A DNA stretch of 64,000 nt, taken from positions 1 through 64,000 of the forward strand of contig CAVQDO010000011.1 in the NCBI GenBank assembly GCA_963711255.1. Direction: 5' to 3'. The notes below the pieces were generated by a model that did no database searches, was not told where the DNA came from, and saw only the letters and a list, made by a program, of their open reading frames with translations. The number at the start of each line of letters is the position of its first letter. Within the stretch, counting starts at the first letter, position 1. This DNA comes from GCA-2746365 sp963711255 (lineage in GTDB: Bacteria; Pseudomonadota; Gammaproteobacteria; SZUA-229). A program made the translations under genes and the position numbers. Shown here one piece after another: positions 24,732 through 32,502 of the stretch.

Positions 24732-26750
24732 TTACAGCAGTGGTACCATCATTAAAGCAACGATATTAATAATCTTAATCAGTGGGTTAATTGCAGGGCC
24801 CGCAGTATCTTTGTACGGGTCGCCTACAGTATCGCCAGTAACGGCTGCTTTATGGGCATCGGAACCTTTACCACCATGATTGCCATCTTCGATGTACTTC
24901 TTGGCGTTGTCCCATGCACCACCACCTGTGGTCATCGAGATTGCGACGAACAGGCCGGTAACGATGGTACCGATTAGCATGCCACCAAGAGCCTGTGCAC
25001 CCAGTGTCAGACCAACCACGATTGGTGCAGCGATCGGTAATAATGATGGGATCATCATCTCTTTAATCGCAGCTTTGGTCAGCATGTCTACTGCTTTAGA
25101 GTAATCAGGTTTCTCTGTTTTATCCATGATACCTGGCATCGCTTTGAACTGGCGACGAACCTCGTTAACGATACCGCCCGCAGCACGACCAACAGCTTCC
25201 ATCGCCATCGCACCGAACAGGTAAGGGATCAGTCCGCCGATGAACAGGCCGATGATTACCATGTGATTTGACAGGTCAAAAGACATTGCCTTTCCGGCAG
25301 CACTCAGCGTGTTGGTGTAATCGGCAAACAGTACCAGTGTTGCCAGGCCGGCAGAACCGATGGCGTATCCCTTGGTTACCGCTTTCGTTGTATTACCAAC
25401 CGCATCAAGGGCATCAGTCGTTTTACGTACATCTTCAGGAAGCTCAGCCATCTCTGCAATACCACCAGCGTTATCGGTAATCGGACCGTAGGCGTCAAGA
25501 GCAACGATTATACCGGTCATAGACAGCATGGCAGTAGCTGCGATAGCAATACCATACAAACCTGCAAGTTCATACGAACCCCAAATAGACGCACATATAA
25601 CTATTACAGGTGCTGCGGTAGATTTCATCGATATACCAAGACCGGCGATGACATTGGTACCGTCACCGGTGGTTGATGCTGCAGCGATACGTCTGACAGG
25701 GCCAAATTCTGTCGCTGTGTAATATTCAGTGATTCCGATCATGGCGACGGTTAAACCCAGGCCGATGAGGGCTGAATAGAACAGGTTGATCGATTCGTAA
25801 CCCTCGATACCTGACATCATGCTTTCGGTGACAAAATAGAAAGCTATGGCAGAGAGTATTGCTGAGATCAATGTGCCCTTGTAAAGCGCGTTCATGATCT
25901 TGGCGCCATCTTTTGTTTTTACAAAAAATGTACCGATGATCGAAGTGATGATCGAAATACCACCCAGTATTAACGGGTAGGTTACAGCCAGTTCACCTGC
26001 GTCTTTAAGTAACAGGCCACCGAGCAACATGGTGGCAACCAGTGTTACCGCATATGTCTCGAACAGGTCGGCCGCCATGCCTGCGCAGTCACCCACGTTG
26101 TCACCAACGTTATCAGCGATTACGGCAGGGTTGCGTGGGTCATCTTCCGGAATACCGGCTTCGACTTTACCGACGATATCTGCACCAACATCCGCACCCT
26201 TGGTGAAGATACCACCACCGAGACGAGCGAAGATGGAGATGAGTGAGCCACCGAATGCCAGGCCAACCATCGCATGCAGGGCATCATTCATTTCAAAACC
26301 CATAGCCATTAGTATGCCGTAATAACCAGCAACACCTAAAAGAGCAAGGCCAACGACAAGCATACCGGTGATAGCGCCACCTTTGAAGGCGATGTCTAAT
26401 GCTGGCGCGATACCGATACGTGCAGCTTCTGCCGTACGTGAGTTGGCACGAACAGAAACGTTCATACCGATGAAGCCGGCCAGACCGGAGAAGATCGCAC
26501 CGATGGCAAATCCCATCGCTGTAGTCGTATCCAGTGCAAACATGATGACCAGGTATACAATGACGCCGACTGCAGCGATCGCAGTGTACTGACGTTTCAG
26601 GTAAGCCTGAGCACCTTCCTGTATGGCGCTCTGTATACGTACCATTTCTTCATTACCCATGGGTTTTGAAAGTACGTTAAAAATTGTGAAAATACCGTAA
26701 CCGACGCCGAGCAGCGAACAGGCCAGGGCAAATAGTAATTCAGTAGACAT
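24732..26750 (-). CDS. hppA: K+-independent H+-translocating pyrophosphatase
   Basis: Membrane-bound pyrophosphatase of 672 residues with about 16 helices. It couples PPi hydrolysis to proton export, or runs in reverse to make PPi. Catalytic loops are present: DVGADIVGKVE, DNVGDNVGDCAG and the C-terminal GDTVGDPYKDTAGPAINPLIK. The motif GNTTKA has Lys where K+-dependent enzymes have Ala, so it is of the K+-independent type. Next gene upstream is adk, followed by the PPi-dependent phosphofructokinase gene, which together suggest PPi-based energy saving in the Calvin cycle and glycolysis. Confidence 0.95.
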   Translation of the reverse strand: MSTELLFALACSLLGVGYGIFTIFNVLSKPMGNEEMVRIQSAIQEGAQAYLKRQYTAIAAVGVIVYLVIMFALDTTTAMGFAIGAIFSGLAGFIGMNVSVRANSRTAEAARIGIAPALDIAFKGGAITGMLVVGLALLGVAGYYGILMAMGFEMNDALHAMVGLAFGGSLISIFARLGGGIFTKGADVGADIVGKVEAGIPEDDPRNPAVIADNVGDNVGDCAGMAADLFETYAVTLVATMLLGGLLLKDAGELAVTYPLILGGISIITSIIGTFFVKTKDGAKIMNALYKGTLISAILSAIAFYFVTESMMSGIEGYESINLFYSALIGLGLTVAMIGITEYYTATEFGPVRRIAAASTTGDGTNVIAGLGISMKSTAAPVIVICASIWGSYELAGLYGIAIAATAMLSMTGIIVALDAYGPITDNAGGIAEMAELPEDVRKTTDALDAVGNTTKAVTKGYAIGSAGLATLVLFADYTNTLSAAGKAMSFDLSNHMVIIGLFIGGLIPYLFGAMAMEAVGRAAGGIVNEVRRQFKAMPGIMDKTEKPDYSKAVDMLTKAAIKEMMIPSLLPIAAPIVVGLTLGAQALGGMLIGTIVTGLFVAISMTTGGGAWDNAKKYIEDGNHGGKGSDAHKAAVTGDTVGDPYKDTAGPAINPLIKIINIVALMMVPLL

Positions 26751-26795
26751 TCTTTAAGTCTCCCTTCGATTTAAAGGTTCAAGTTTTATAATAAG

Positions 26796-26816
26796 AAGCC
26801 CTGACGAACAGGGCTT
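26796..26816. terminator. terminator between adk and hppA
   Basis: Stem aagccctg/cagggctt with a four-base loop, just downstream of adk. T run is weak, so it may only lower read-through into hppA. Confidence 0.5.
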
Positions 26817-26830
26817 CCGGGTTATTAATT

Positions 26831-27487
26831 TTAGCTGTCAAGGGCCTTGAAGATTGCGTCCCGGATATCTTCGACACCGCCGATTCCGGCAATGTGGTGA
26901 TATTTCGGTGCATTTGCTTCGCCTGAATTTGCCCAATCGGTGTAGTATGCGATAAGTGGTTCAGTCTGATCATGATATATATCAAGTCTTTTCTTCACTG
27001 TTTCTTCCTTGTCATCGTCACGCTGAATCAGGTCTTCACCGGTCTCGTCATCTTTGCCTTCAACTTTAGGCGGATTGAAGACGATGTGATAAGTACGGCC
27101 GGATGCAACATGAACGCGGCGGCCTGACATACGTTTGACGATTTCAGAATCATCGACGTCGATCTCTACCACTGCATCGATCTCGACACCCTGAGCTTTT
27201 AATGCATCAGCCTGGGGTAATGTGCGTGGAAAGCCGTCAAACAGGAAGCCGTTCTTACAGTCATCTTCTGCAATACGATCTTTTACCAGTCCCAGGATGA
27301 TCTCGTCGGTAACCAGGCCACCGGCATCCATTACTTTTTTGGCTTCAAGACCCATCGGGGTACCAGCTTTTACTGCGGCACGTAACATGTCACCGGTAGA
27401 TATCTGAGGGATGTTATATTTTTTTGTTATGTAGCCTGCCTGCGTGCCTTTACCAGCACCAGGGCCACCTAATAATATTAGTTTCAT
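26831..27487 (-). CDS. adk: adenylate kinase
   Basis: Converts ATP plus AMP to two ADP in the cytoplasm. P-loop GGPGAGKGTQ at residues 7-16, AMP-binding ISTGDMLRAA and DGFPRTLPQA, and a long LID (RTYHIVFNPPKVEGKDDETGEDL region) without zinc Cys, as in other proteobacteria. 218 residues. It lies between hppA and pfp; AMP is a product of the APS pathway, so its place here fits both PPi and sulfur metabolism. Confidence 0.97.
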   Translation of the reverse strand: MKLILLGGPGAGKGTQAGYITKKYNIPQISTGDMLRAAVKAGTPMGLEAKKVMDAGGLVTDEIILGLVKDRIAEDDCKNGFLFDGFPRTLPQADALKAQGVEIDAVVEIDVDDSEIVKRMSGRRVHVASGRTYHIVFNPPKVEGKDDETGEDLIQRDDDKEETVKKRLDIYHDQTEPLIAYYTDWANSGEANAPKYHHIAGIGGVEDIRDAIFKALDS

Positions 27488-27508
27488 ATTTCTTCTCTTT
27501 GGTTGTAC

Positions 27509-27647
27509 GAGTGCTTTGTACGACGCATCTTTTCCGCTATGGCTGCGTTTAAAATCATCGCAAAATGCTCACTTACAATTGTAAGCTCCGCTATTACGAT
27601 GATTTTTGCCTTGCCCTATCGAAAAATCTGCATCGTACAAAGCACTC
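27509..27647. repeat. 139-bp near-perfect palindrome
   Basis: The two halves are inverted copies with a few mismatches. Outer arms are gagtgctttgtacgacgcat and tgcatcgtacaaagcactc, next aaaatcatcgcaaaa pairs with the second half, and the centre is cttacaattgtaag at 27572-27585. Lies in the adk upstream gap. No gene content. Confidence 0.8.
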
Positions 27648-27670
27648 TCTTAATTGTATTTGCAATTAAA

Positions 27671-27702
27671 AATGCCTGCTCATGTGGCCATGAAGCAGGC
27701 AT
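27671..27702 (-). terminator. terminator of the pfp unit
   Basis: Stem aatgcctgct/agcaggcatt with loop pairing catg/catg, T run on the minus strand, just after the 68-residue gene. Confidence 0.7.
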
Positions 27703-27708
27703 TAATTT

Positions 27709-27915
27709 TTAGCTTTTAAAGGCACTTTCAAATTTCGTGCCTGGTTTTATTTCCCACTGTTTTTCCAGATCATATTCTCGAATCAGCGAATCAACCGCTG
27801 CCTGTCCATGGTCGCGCATGACTCCTCCCAAAAACATCCTCGCAGCATTACGGTTATAACCACTGCCAAGGCTGGAGTGCATGGCAATCAATTCATGTGC
27901 TTTTTCGAGAGTCAT
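27709..27915 (-). CDS. small conserved protein downstream of pfp
   Basis: A 68-residue soluble, mainly helical protein (MTLEKAHELIAMHSSLGSGY, then RMFLGGVMRDHGQAAVDSLI and a short tail). No signal peptide, Cys or known motif. It starts about 22 bp after pfp and ends at a terminator, so it belongs to the pfp transcript. I do not recognise the family; a regulator or partner of the sugar kinase would be a guess. Confidence 0.65.
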   Translation of the reverse strand: MTLEKAHELIAMHSSLGSGYNRNAARMFLGGVMRDHGQAAVDSLIREYDLEKQWEIKPGTKFESAFKS

Positions 27916-27937
27916 CAGGAATATTACTTCCAGCTTT

Positions 27938-29203
27938 TTATTTTAGTTTGAAATCAGGGCACTTTTTAGCGACCATAACTTTTTTCAACTGAACATATTT
28001 TGGCAGACCATTTTTATTGTATGCAGGATATTCTTCACCACGAATCAATGGCTCTAAATATTCACGGCATTTTTTAGTAATACCAAAACCGTCTTTTGAA
28101 ATGAAGCTCTTAGGCATCATTTTTTCAACGTTTGCTACTTTGCTCAGTGGTGCCATTTCAATTTTCCATTTGTATGGCTTGTTGCTGGTACGTTTGATTG
28201 CAGGCATAACAGAGTTATGGCCTTTAATCGCGTATTCAACAGCAGCTTTACCTGTAGCATAAGCCTGTTCAACGTCTGATTTAGAAGCAATGTGACGTGC
28301 CGCACGTTGCAGGTAATCAGCAACAGCCCAGTGGTATTTATGGCCCAGTTTTTTCTGGATCATCTCAGCTATAACTGGAGCCGCGCCGCCTAGCTGGCTA
28401 TGGCCAAATGCATCTTTCAGACCTGTTTCAGCAAGGAAACGACCGTCAGGCCATGCAACACCTTCAGAAACAACAACAGAACAGTAACCGAATTTTTTAA
28501 CTTTTTCGTCAACGTTCTTGAGGAATTTCTTCTGGTCAAATTTAACTTCAGGGAATAAAACAACAATTGGAATTTCGTGATCTTCTGTTGAAGCCATAGC
28601 ACCCGCTGCTGCAATCCAGCCTGCGTGGCGGCCCATAACTTCCAGTACAAATACTTTAGTTGATGTTTTGCACATTGAAGCCACATCGTAACTTGCTTCC
28701 ATGGTAGATACTGCAATGTACTTGGCAACTGAACCGAAACCCGGGCAGTTATCAGTAATTGGCAGATCGTTATCGACAGTTTTAGGTACATGAACAGCAG
28801 TGATCGGGTAACCCATTTTCTTGCCGATTTGAGATATTTTCAAGCAGGTATCAGCAGAATCGCCACCGCCATTGTAAAAGAAGTAACCAATGTTGTGTGC
28901 TTTGAATACTTCGATTAAACGCTCGTATTCAGCTTTGTTATCTTCAAGGCTTTTCAGCTTGAAGCGGCAAGAACCAAAAGCACCTGAAGGCGTACTGCGA
29001 AGGCCAGCAATGGTTGTTTTTGTTTCTTTGCCGGTATCGATTAATTCTTCAGTTAAAGCACCAATAATGCCGTTGTTGCCGGCATAGACTTTACCGATTT
29101 TATCTTTGTGTTTACGTGCTGTTTCAATTACGCCACATGCTGATGCATTGATCACTGCGGTTACACCACCGGATTGTGCATAAAATGCGTTCATTTTGCT
29201 CAT
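27938..29203 (-). CDS. pfp: pyrophosphate-dependent 6-phosphofructokinase
   Basis: Reversible phosphorylation of fructose 6-phosphate with PPi in place of ATP. In autotrophs it is proposed to work also on sedoheptulose bisphosphate and to return PPi. The 421-residue protein has the nucleotide-site pattern NGGGDSADTC and the substrate loop PKTVDNDLP, where Lys instead of Gly marks PPi-type enzymes. EVMGRHAGWIAA binds the sugar phosphate. Together with hppA this gives a PPi cycle. It shares a transcript with the small downstream gene and probably the 134-residue gene upstream (8-bp spacing). Confidence 0.93.
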   Translation of the reverse strand: MSKMNAFYAQSGGVTAVINASACGVIETARKHKDKIGKVYAGNNGIIGALTEELIDTGKETKTTIAGLRSTPSGAFGSCRFKLKSLEDNKAEYERLIEVFKAHNIGYFFYNGGGDSADTCLKISQIGKKMGYPITAVHVPKTVDNDLPITDNCPGFGSVAKYIAVSTMEASYDVASMCKTSTKVFVLEVMGRHAGWIAAAGAMASTEDHEIPIVVLFPEVKFDQKKFLKNVDEKVKKFGYCSVVVSEGVAWPDGRFLAETGLKDAFGHSQLGGAAPVIAEMIQKKLGHKYHWAVADYLQRAARHIASKSDVEQAYATGKAAVEYAIKGHNSVMPAIKRTSNKPYKWKIEMAPLSKVANVEKMMPKSFISKDGFGITKKCREYLEPLIRGEEYPAYNKNGLPKYVQLKKVMVAKKCPDFKLK

Positions 29204-29211
29204 AATGTTCC

Positions 29212-29616
29212 TCAGATTGTATATTTAGGGTTTATGTTTAAATTTTGGATAGTTATGTAGTTTTCTTTTTCTGCTTCTTGTTTTATGTCTTTTTCTTTAT
29301 CAGCGTCAAGCTGTAGCAGGGTTACGGTGCAGTCCGTGATGTCATTGAACTCAGATTTTCCGGTACCGTATTGCTGATAGCCTTTGTAATAAAACTGGCT
29401 GCGATATGAGCGATCACCAACTTTAGCAATGACAAAACTGGTTTCTCCAACCTGCCAGAATAGTGCCGGGCATACGGTTAACTCTCGATCCTGTGGATAC
29501 ATCTCTAGTTCAACATCAGCCAGCTGTATATCCTGATCCTGATTTGGCCATCTTTCACGCAGCGTAGTATTGACGGCCCATTGTTCAGCATCGGAGAAAT
29601 CTTTAATTGTTGACAT
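29212..29616 (-). CDS. hypothetical protein upstream of pfp
   Basis: A 134-residue cytoplasmic-looking protein without signal peptide. It is acidic, with an apparent mix of strands (ELTVCPALFWQVGETSFVIAKV, YRSQFYYKGYQQYG) and a charged helix near the end. Ends 8 bp before pfp, so likely cotranscribed. Not recognised. Its two Cys are not in any known motif. Confidence 0.7.
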   Translation of the reverse strand: MSTIKDFSDAEQWAVNTTLRERWPNQDQDIQLADVELEMYPQDRELTVCPALFWQVGETSFVIAKVGDRSYRSQFYYKGYQQYGTGKSEFNDITDCTVTLLQLDADKEKDIKQEAEKENYITIQNLNINPKYTI

Positions 29617-29752
29617 TAGGCGGTGTCCAGATTGTTGGCAAGGTATTTTTTGCCAGATATATTCTTGGCTGGCGAGGATACCCTAAATCAAGATAAATTT
29701 CAGCCCCAAAGAGGGTGTAATATCCCTAAATAGTGGAATATTGCGTGGTTTT

Positions 29753-30232
29753 TTAATGTAAGGCGTTCATATTATCAACGCTGTTTTTCAATTCGCTTCC
29801 AGTCGCATCGCGAACTTCTTTAACCGTGATGTTGTAGGTAATGCTTTTTCCTGCAAAAGGATGATTGCCGTCAACGGTTAATTTACCGTCAGCAATTTCA
29901 GTAACTCGAAAAATTTTGCTCTCACCGTGGTCATTCTGGAACTCTACTTCGGCACCAATGCTGTGAAATTCTTCTGGTACATTATTGATGTCATCGGCGA
30001 AGGTCAGTTCTGGCAGATGCGGACCAAACCCTTCTTCCGGACTGAGTGTGACATGAACCAGGTCGCCAGTTTCATGGCCTTCCAGCGCGATTTCTATTTT
30101 TTTAATAACCTGACTTTTTACGCCCTGTATGTACTGGATGGGTACATCGATATGCTCAAGGATATTGTTGTCTTCATCGGAAATGGTATAAGTCAGGGAA
30201 ACAAATTTGTTCTGTGTGATTTTATCTGACAT
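29753..30232 (-). CDS. SlyD-like FKBP peptidyl-prolyl isomerase
   Basis: Peptidyl-prolyl cis-trans isomerase of 159 residues with SlyD layout: FKBP part at both ends (KFVSLTYTISDEDNNILE, then GNHPFAGKSITYNITV) and an IF-type insertion between (VHVTLSPEEGFGPHLPEL). It lacks the His/Cys-rich metal tail of E. coli SlyD. Chaperone activity is expected from the insert. Single gene. Confidence 0.87.
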   Translation of the reverse strand: MSDKITQNKFVSLTYTISDEDNNILEHIDVPIQYIQGVKSQVIKKIEIALEGHETGDLVHVTLSPEEGFGPHLPELTFADDINNVPEEFHSIGAEVEFQNDHGESKIFRVTEIADGKLTVDGNHPFAGKSITYNITVKEVRDATGSELKNSVDNMNALH

Positions 30233-30507
30233 GGGTTACTTGAATACGTTGAATCAAAGCGCGTATTTTACACGCTTCCACGGTGGTTTGCAGGTAGTAA
30301 CTGTAATGTGCGTGCAGCTGATTCAAACAGGTGTTAATAGCGTCGAACTGATAAGTATGGTTAGTCGTTCTGCTGTACGCTACTGGCGCATCACAAAAGC
30401 ATCTGGTCTGTGTTCTGATAGTTATTGATTGGTTTTATCAGCCGTGATTATGGCTGGTAATTCCTGTGCCCTCTATGTATCTGTGGTTAAAATGGCTTTT
30501 AAGATAG

Positions 30508-30546
30508 TATAATCAGTGTTTTAAAACGACGTGCGCGGTATATAAT
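30508..30546 (+). promoter_or_regulatory. possible promoters of the S24 gene
   Basis: Two TATAAT boxes, at 30508-30513 and 30541-30546, lie 30-60 bp before the S24 gene; -35 regions are weak. The rest of the 341-bp gap (30233-30573) shows no gene or RNA. Confidence 0.35.
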
Positions 30547-30573
30547 AGTAGCGTACTTTAAATAGGTAGTGTT

Positions 30574-30900
30574 ATGGAATCCAGTGGTGGTTGCGCGGCG
30601 AGTGAGCCGTTTGCTTTACGTGTTCTGGGCGACAGTATGTTGCCGGAGTTTGCTGAGGGCGCAGTGATAATTATTGACCCGGCGGGTGCCATACGTGACG
30701 GCTGTTACGTGATGGCAGAATATAAAAACGAATACATCTTTCGCCAGCTACGCATCGTTGATAACAAGTATTACCTGCAGCCGTTAAATGATTTATACGA
30801 TACTGTCGAGATCAGCGGTCAGGACGTTATTCAGGGCGTGATCACGCAGAAGGCCGGCAGACGTCGTAAAGATCACAAACATTACGCTAAAGACGACTAA
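30574..30900 (+). CDS. stand-alone S24 (LexA-like) peptidase domain protein
   Basis: A 108-residue protein that is only the C-terminal S24 domain of LexA/UmuD/CI-like proteins. The nucleophile Ser lies in VLGDSMLPEFAEG (about residue 22). The region where Lys should follow reads EYIFRQLRIVDN, with Arg at the expected place, so self-cleavage may be lost or weak. No helix-turn-helix is present and nothing upstream could supply one. Basic tail (RRRKDHKHYAK). Similar short S24 proteins are known as LexA-like decoys or stress proteins; the role here is not known. Confidence 0.75.
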   Translation: MESSGGCAASEPFALRVLGDSMLPEFAEGAVIIIDPAGAIRDGCYVMAEYKNEYIFRQLRIVDNKYYLQPLNDLYDTVEISGQDVIQGVITQKAGRRRKDHKHYAKDD

Positions 30901-30940
30901 TTTCGTCGTTATAGCCGTCATCACGATCCGTCATTGCAGC

Positions 30941-31022
30941 CGTCATTGCGAGCGAAGCGCGGCAAGCCCTTTAAGCGACTGAGTCGTCTACAGGAGATTG
31001 CCGCGCTTCGCTCGCAATGACG
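30941..31022. repeat. dispersed palindromic repeat, family A copy 2
   Basis: Perfect 25-bp inverted repeat (cgtcattgcgagcgaagcgc... and its complement) with a 32-bp loop. Best-conserved copy of family A. An extra half copy (cgtcattgcag) precedes it at about 30929. Confidence 0.85.
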
Positions 31023-31045
31023 CAAACTTAAGTAAACACTATTTC

Positions 31046-31528
31046 TTAAGCAATTATCGTGCGTCTGTCCGGGTGCATGAAGGCTGAACAGAACCCGGCT
31101 TTCAGCATCTCTTCAACATCATCCGGATCAATTGCTTTTTGCTCCAGGTCGTAAAGTGGAAGTTCAAAATCATTCCAGCCGCGTAAACCGGTTTTCATAG
31201 AACAGACATTCTCGAAACCCAGCATTTGCAGCATTTGTGTGGCCAGTACACTGCGTAAGCCAGAACGGCAGATCACGACAATTTCTTTATCACGACCGTC
31301 AACCAGGTCTGGTATCGCATCTTCATATTCCGCTTCGCAGGCGGATTCCAGGATACCGCGCGGTACCAGCATGGAGCCTTTAATGTGGAAGCGGGAAAAT
31401 TCGCATTCTTCACGTATATCGACGATCATCAGGTCCCTGTTTTGCTTGATGCGTTCATCCACATCCCAGGGCATGACTTCGGTAATGGTCTTGCTGGCTT
31501 CAGCAACGATTTCTTTGAATGTTTTCAT
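31046..31528 (-). CDS. single-domain rhodanese-like sulfurtransferase
   Basis: Cytoplasmic rhodanese of 160 residues. Substrate motif IVDIREECEFSRFHIKGSML and the active-site loop VICRSGLRS with the persulfide-forming Cys (about residue 87). A short C-terminal extension (DPDDVEEMLKAGF, then a further Cys) is unusual. Next to the dsr operon and in the same orientation, so it could load sulfur onto the DsrE/TusA-type relay, although no tusA is seen in the window. Separated from the response regulator gene by a family B repeat. Confidence 0.87.
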   Translation of the reverse strand: MKTFKEIVAEASKTITEVMPWDVDERIKQNRDLMIVDIREECEFSRFHIKGSMLVPRGILESACEAEYEDAIPDLVDGRDKEIVVICRSGLRSVLATQMLQMLGFENVCSMKTGLRGWNDFELPLYDLEQKAIDPDDVEEMLKAGFCSAFMHPDRRTIIA

Positions 31529-31603
31529 GGTCTGATTTTATAGGTTTGCAGGTAAAAAGAAAATGTGTGTTGTGAATAGTTGGGGTGGAAAAGCAAAAGA
31601 TAT

Positions 31604-31743
31604 TTACCGCAGAGACGCAGAGTTTTGTTAGTTGCGCCTGCGACGCAGTGAACAGTAAGTTTTGGATTTCTCTGCGCCTCCGCGTCTCGGTAACTGCTCC
31701 TGCGTTACTCTACTTACGGGCATCCATGCCCTAATCTGCGGTT
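31604..31743. repeat. dispersed palindromic repeat, family B composite copy
   Basis: Arms ccgcagagacgcagag and ctctgcgcctccgcgtctc, with an inner gcgcctgcgacgc hairpin. On the right it carries the add-on module gtctcggtaactgctcctgcg...catccatgccctaatctgcggtt, which is found inverted in the copies at 53147 and 61106. Confidence 0.75.
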
Positions 31744-31751
31744 AGAAAATT

Positions 31752-32402
31752 TTAGCTATTCTCTTTTTTACGCAGTCCATGCTCAACGGCCATAACAGCG
31801 GCTTCAACACGGGAATGGATATTCAGTTTTCGCAGGATGGCTTTCACATGCAGTTTGACGGTACCGTCAGATATGCCGAGGTTGCGTGCGATGAGTTTAT
31901 TGCTTTGACCCTCAGCAAGCAGGCACAGAATTTCAGTTTCGCGCGGGGTGAGTTCAGAGAAGGGGCCTTCGTCATCATCAATCGTTGTTTCGCCCTGAAC
32001 CATTCTCGCCAGTGCATCGGTGAGATCGGCAGCAACAACGTTCTTGCCCTTTTCGATATCGCGCAGGGCAGCAACCAGTTCCTCGGGCTCCATGTCTTTT
32101 AACAGGTATCCCTGGGCGCCGGTGCGTAATGCCTTGATCAGGTCGCTTTCATCGTTACTGGTTGTGAGCATAACAACGGGTATTGTTGGCAGTTCTTTGC
32201 GTAATATCGGCAAAGTGTCGAGGCCGCCCATGTTGGGCATGCGTAAATCCAGCAGGATAACGTCAGGCTGGATTTCTTTCGCCAGTTCAATACCTTCTTT
32301 ACCGTCAGCTGCAACACCAGCGACATTAATACTGCGTTGCTCCAACAGGCCCTTCAGGCCGTCCCGAAACAGGGCATGGTCATCAATGATTATTACGCGC
32401 AT
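31752..32402 (-). CDS. NarL/FixJ-type response regulator beside dsr genes
   Basis: A 216-residue regulator. Receiver domain with DDHALFRDGLKGLLEQ, phosphoacceptor Asp in VILLDLRMPNMGG (about residue 54), Thr in VMLTTS and Lys in LLKDMEPEEL. The C-terminal LuxR-type helix-turn-helix has LTPRETEILCLLAEGQSNKLIA and DGTVKLHVKAIL. It follows the NarX-like kinase gene by 100 bp. It stands at the end of the dsr operon where other sulfur oxidisers have dsrS, so it could control dsr expression; the targets are not shown by sequence. Confidence 0.92.
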   Translation of the reverse strand: MRVIIIDDHALFRDGLKGLLEQRSINVAGVAADGKEGIELAKEIQPDVILLDLRMPNMGGLDTLPILRKELPTIPVVMLTTSNDESDLIKALRTGAQGYLLKDMEPEELVAALRDIEKGKNVVAADLTDALARMVQGETTIDDDEGPFSELTPRETEILCLLAEGQSNKLIARNLGISDGTVKLHVKAILRKLNIHSRVEAAVMAVEHGLRKKENS

Positions 32403-32502
32403 AATATTTCGCTAAGTAAATTAAGCTAATTTGAATAAGAATAGGGAATTTATCACGAATTACCTGAGGTGTCTTAACAGGCGGGTAAATAATATCAAAT
32501 AC

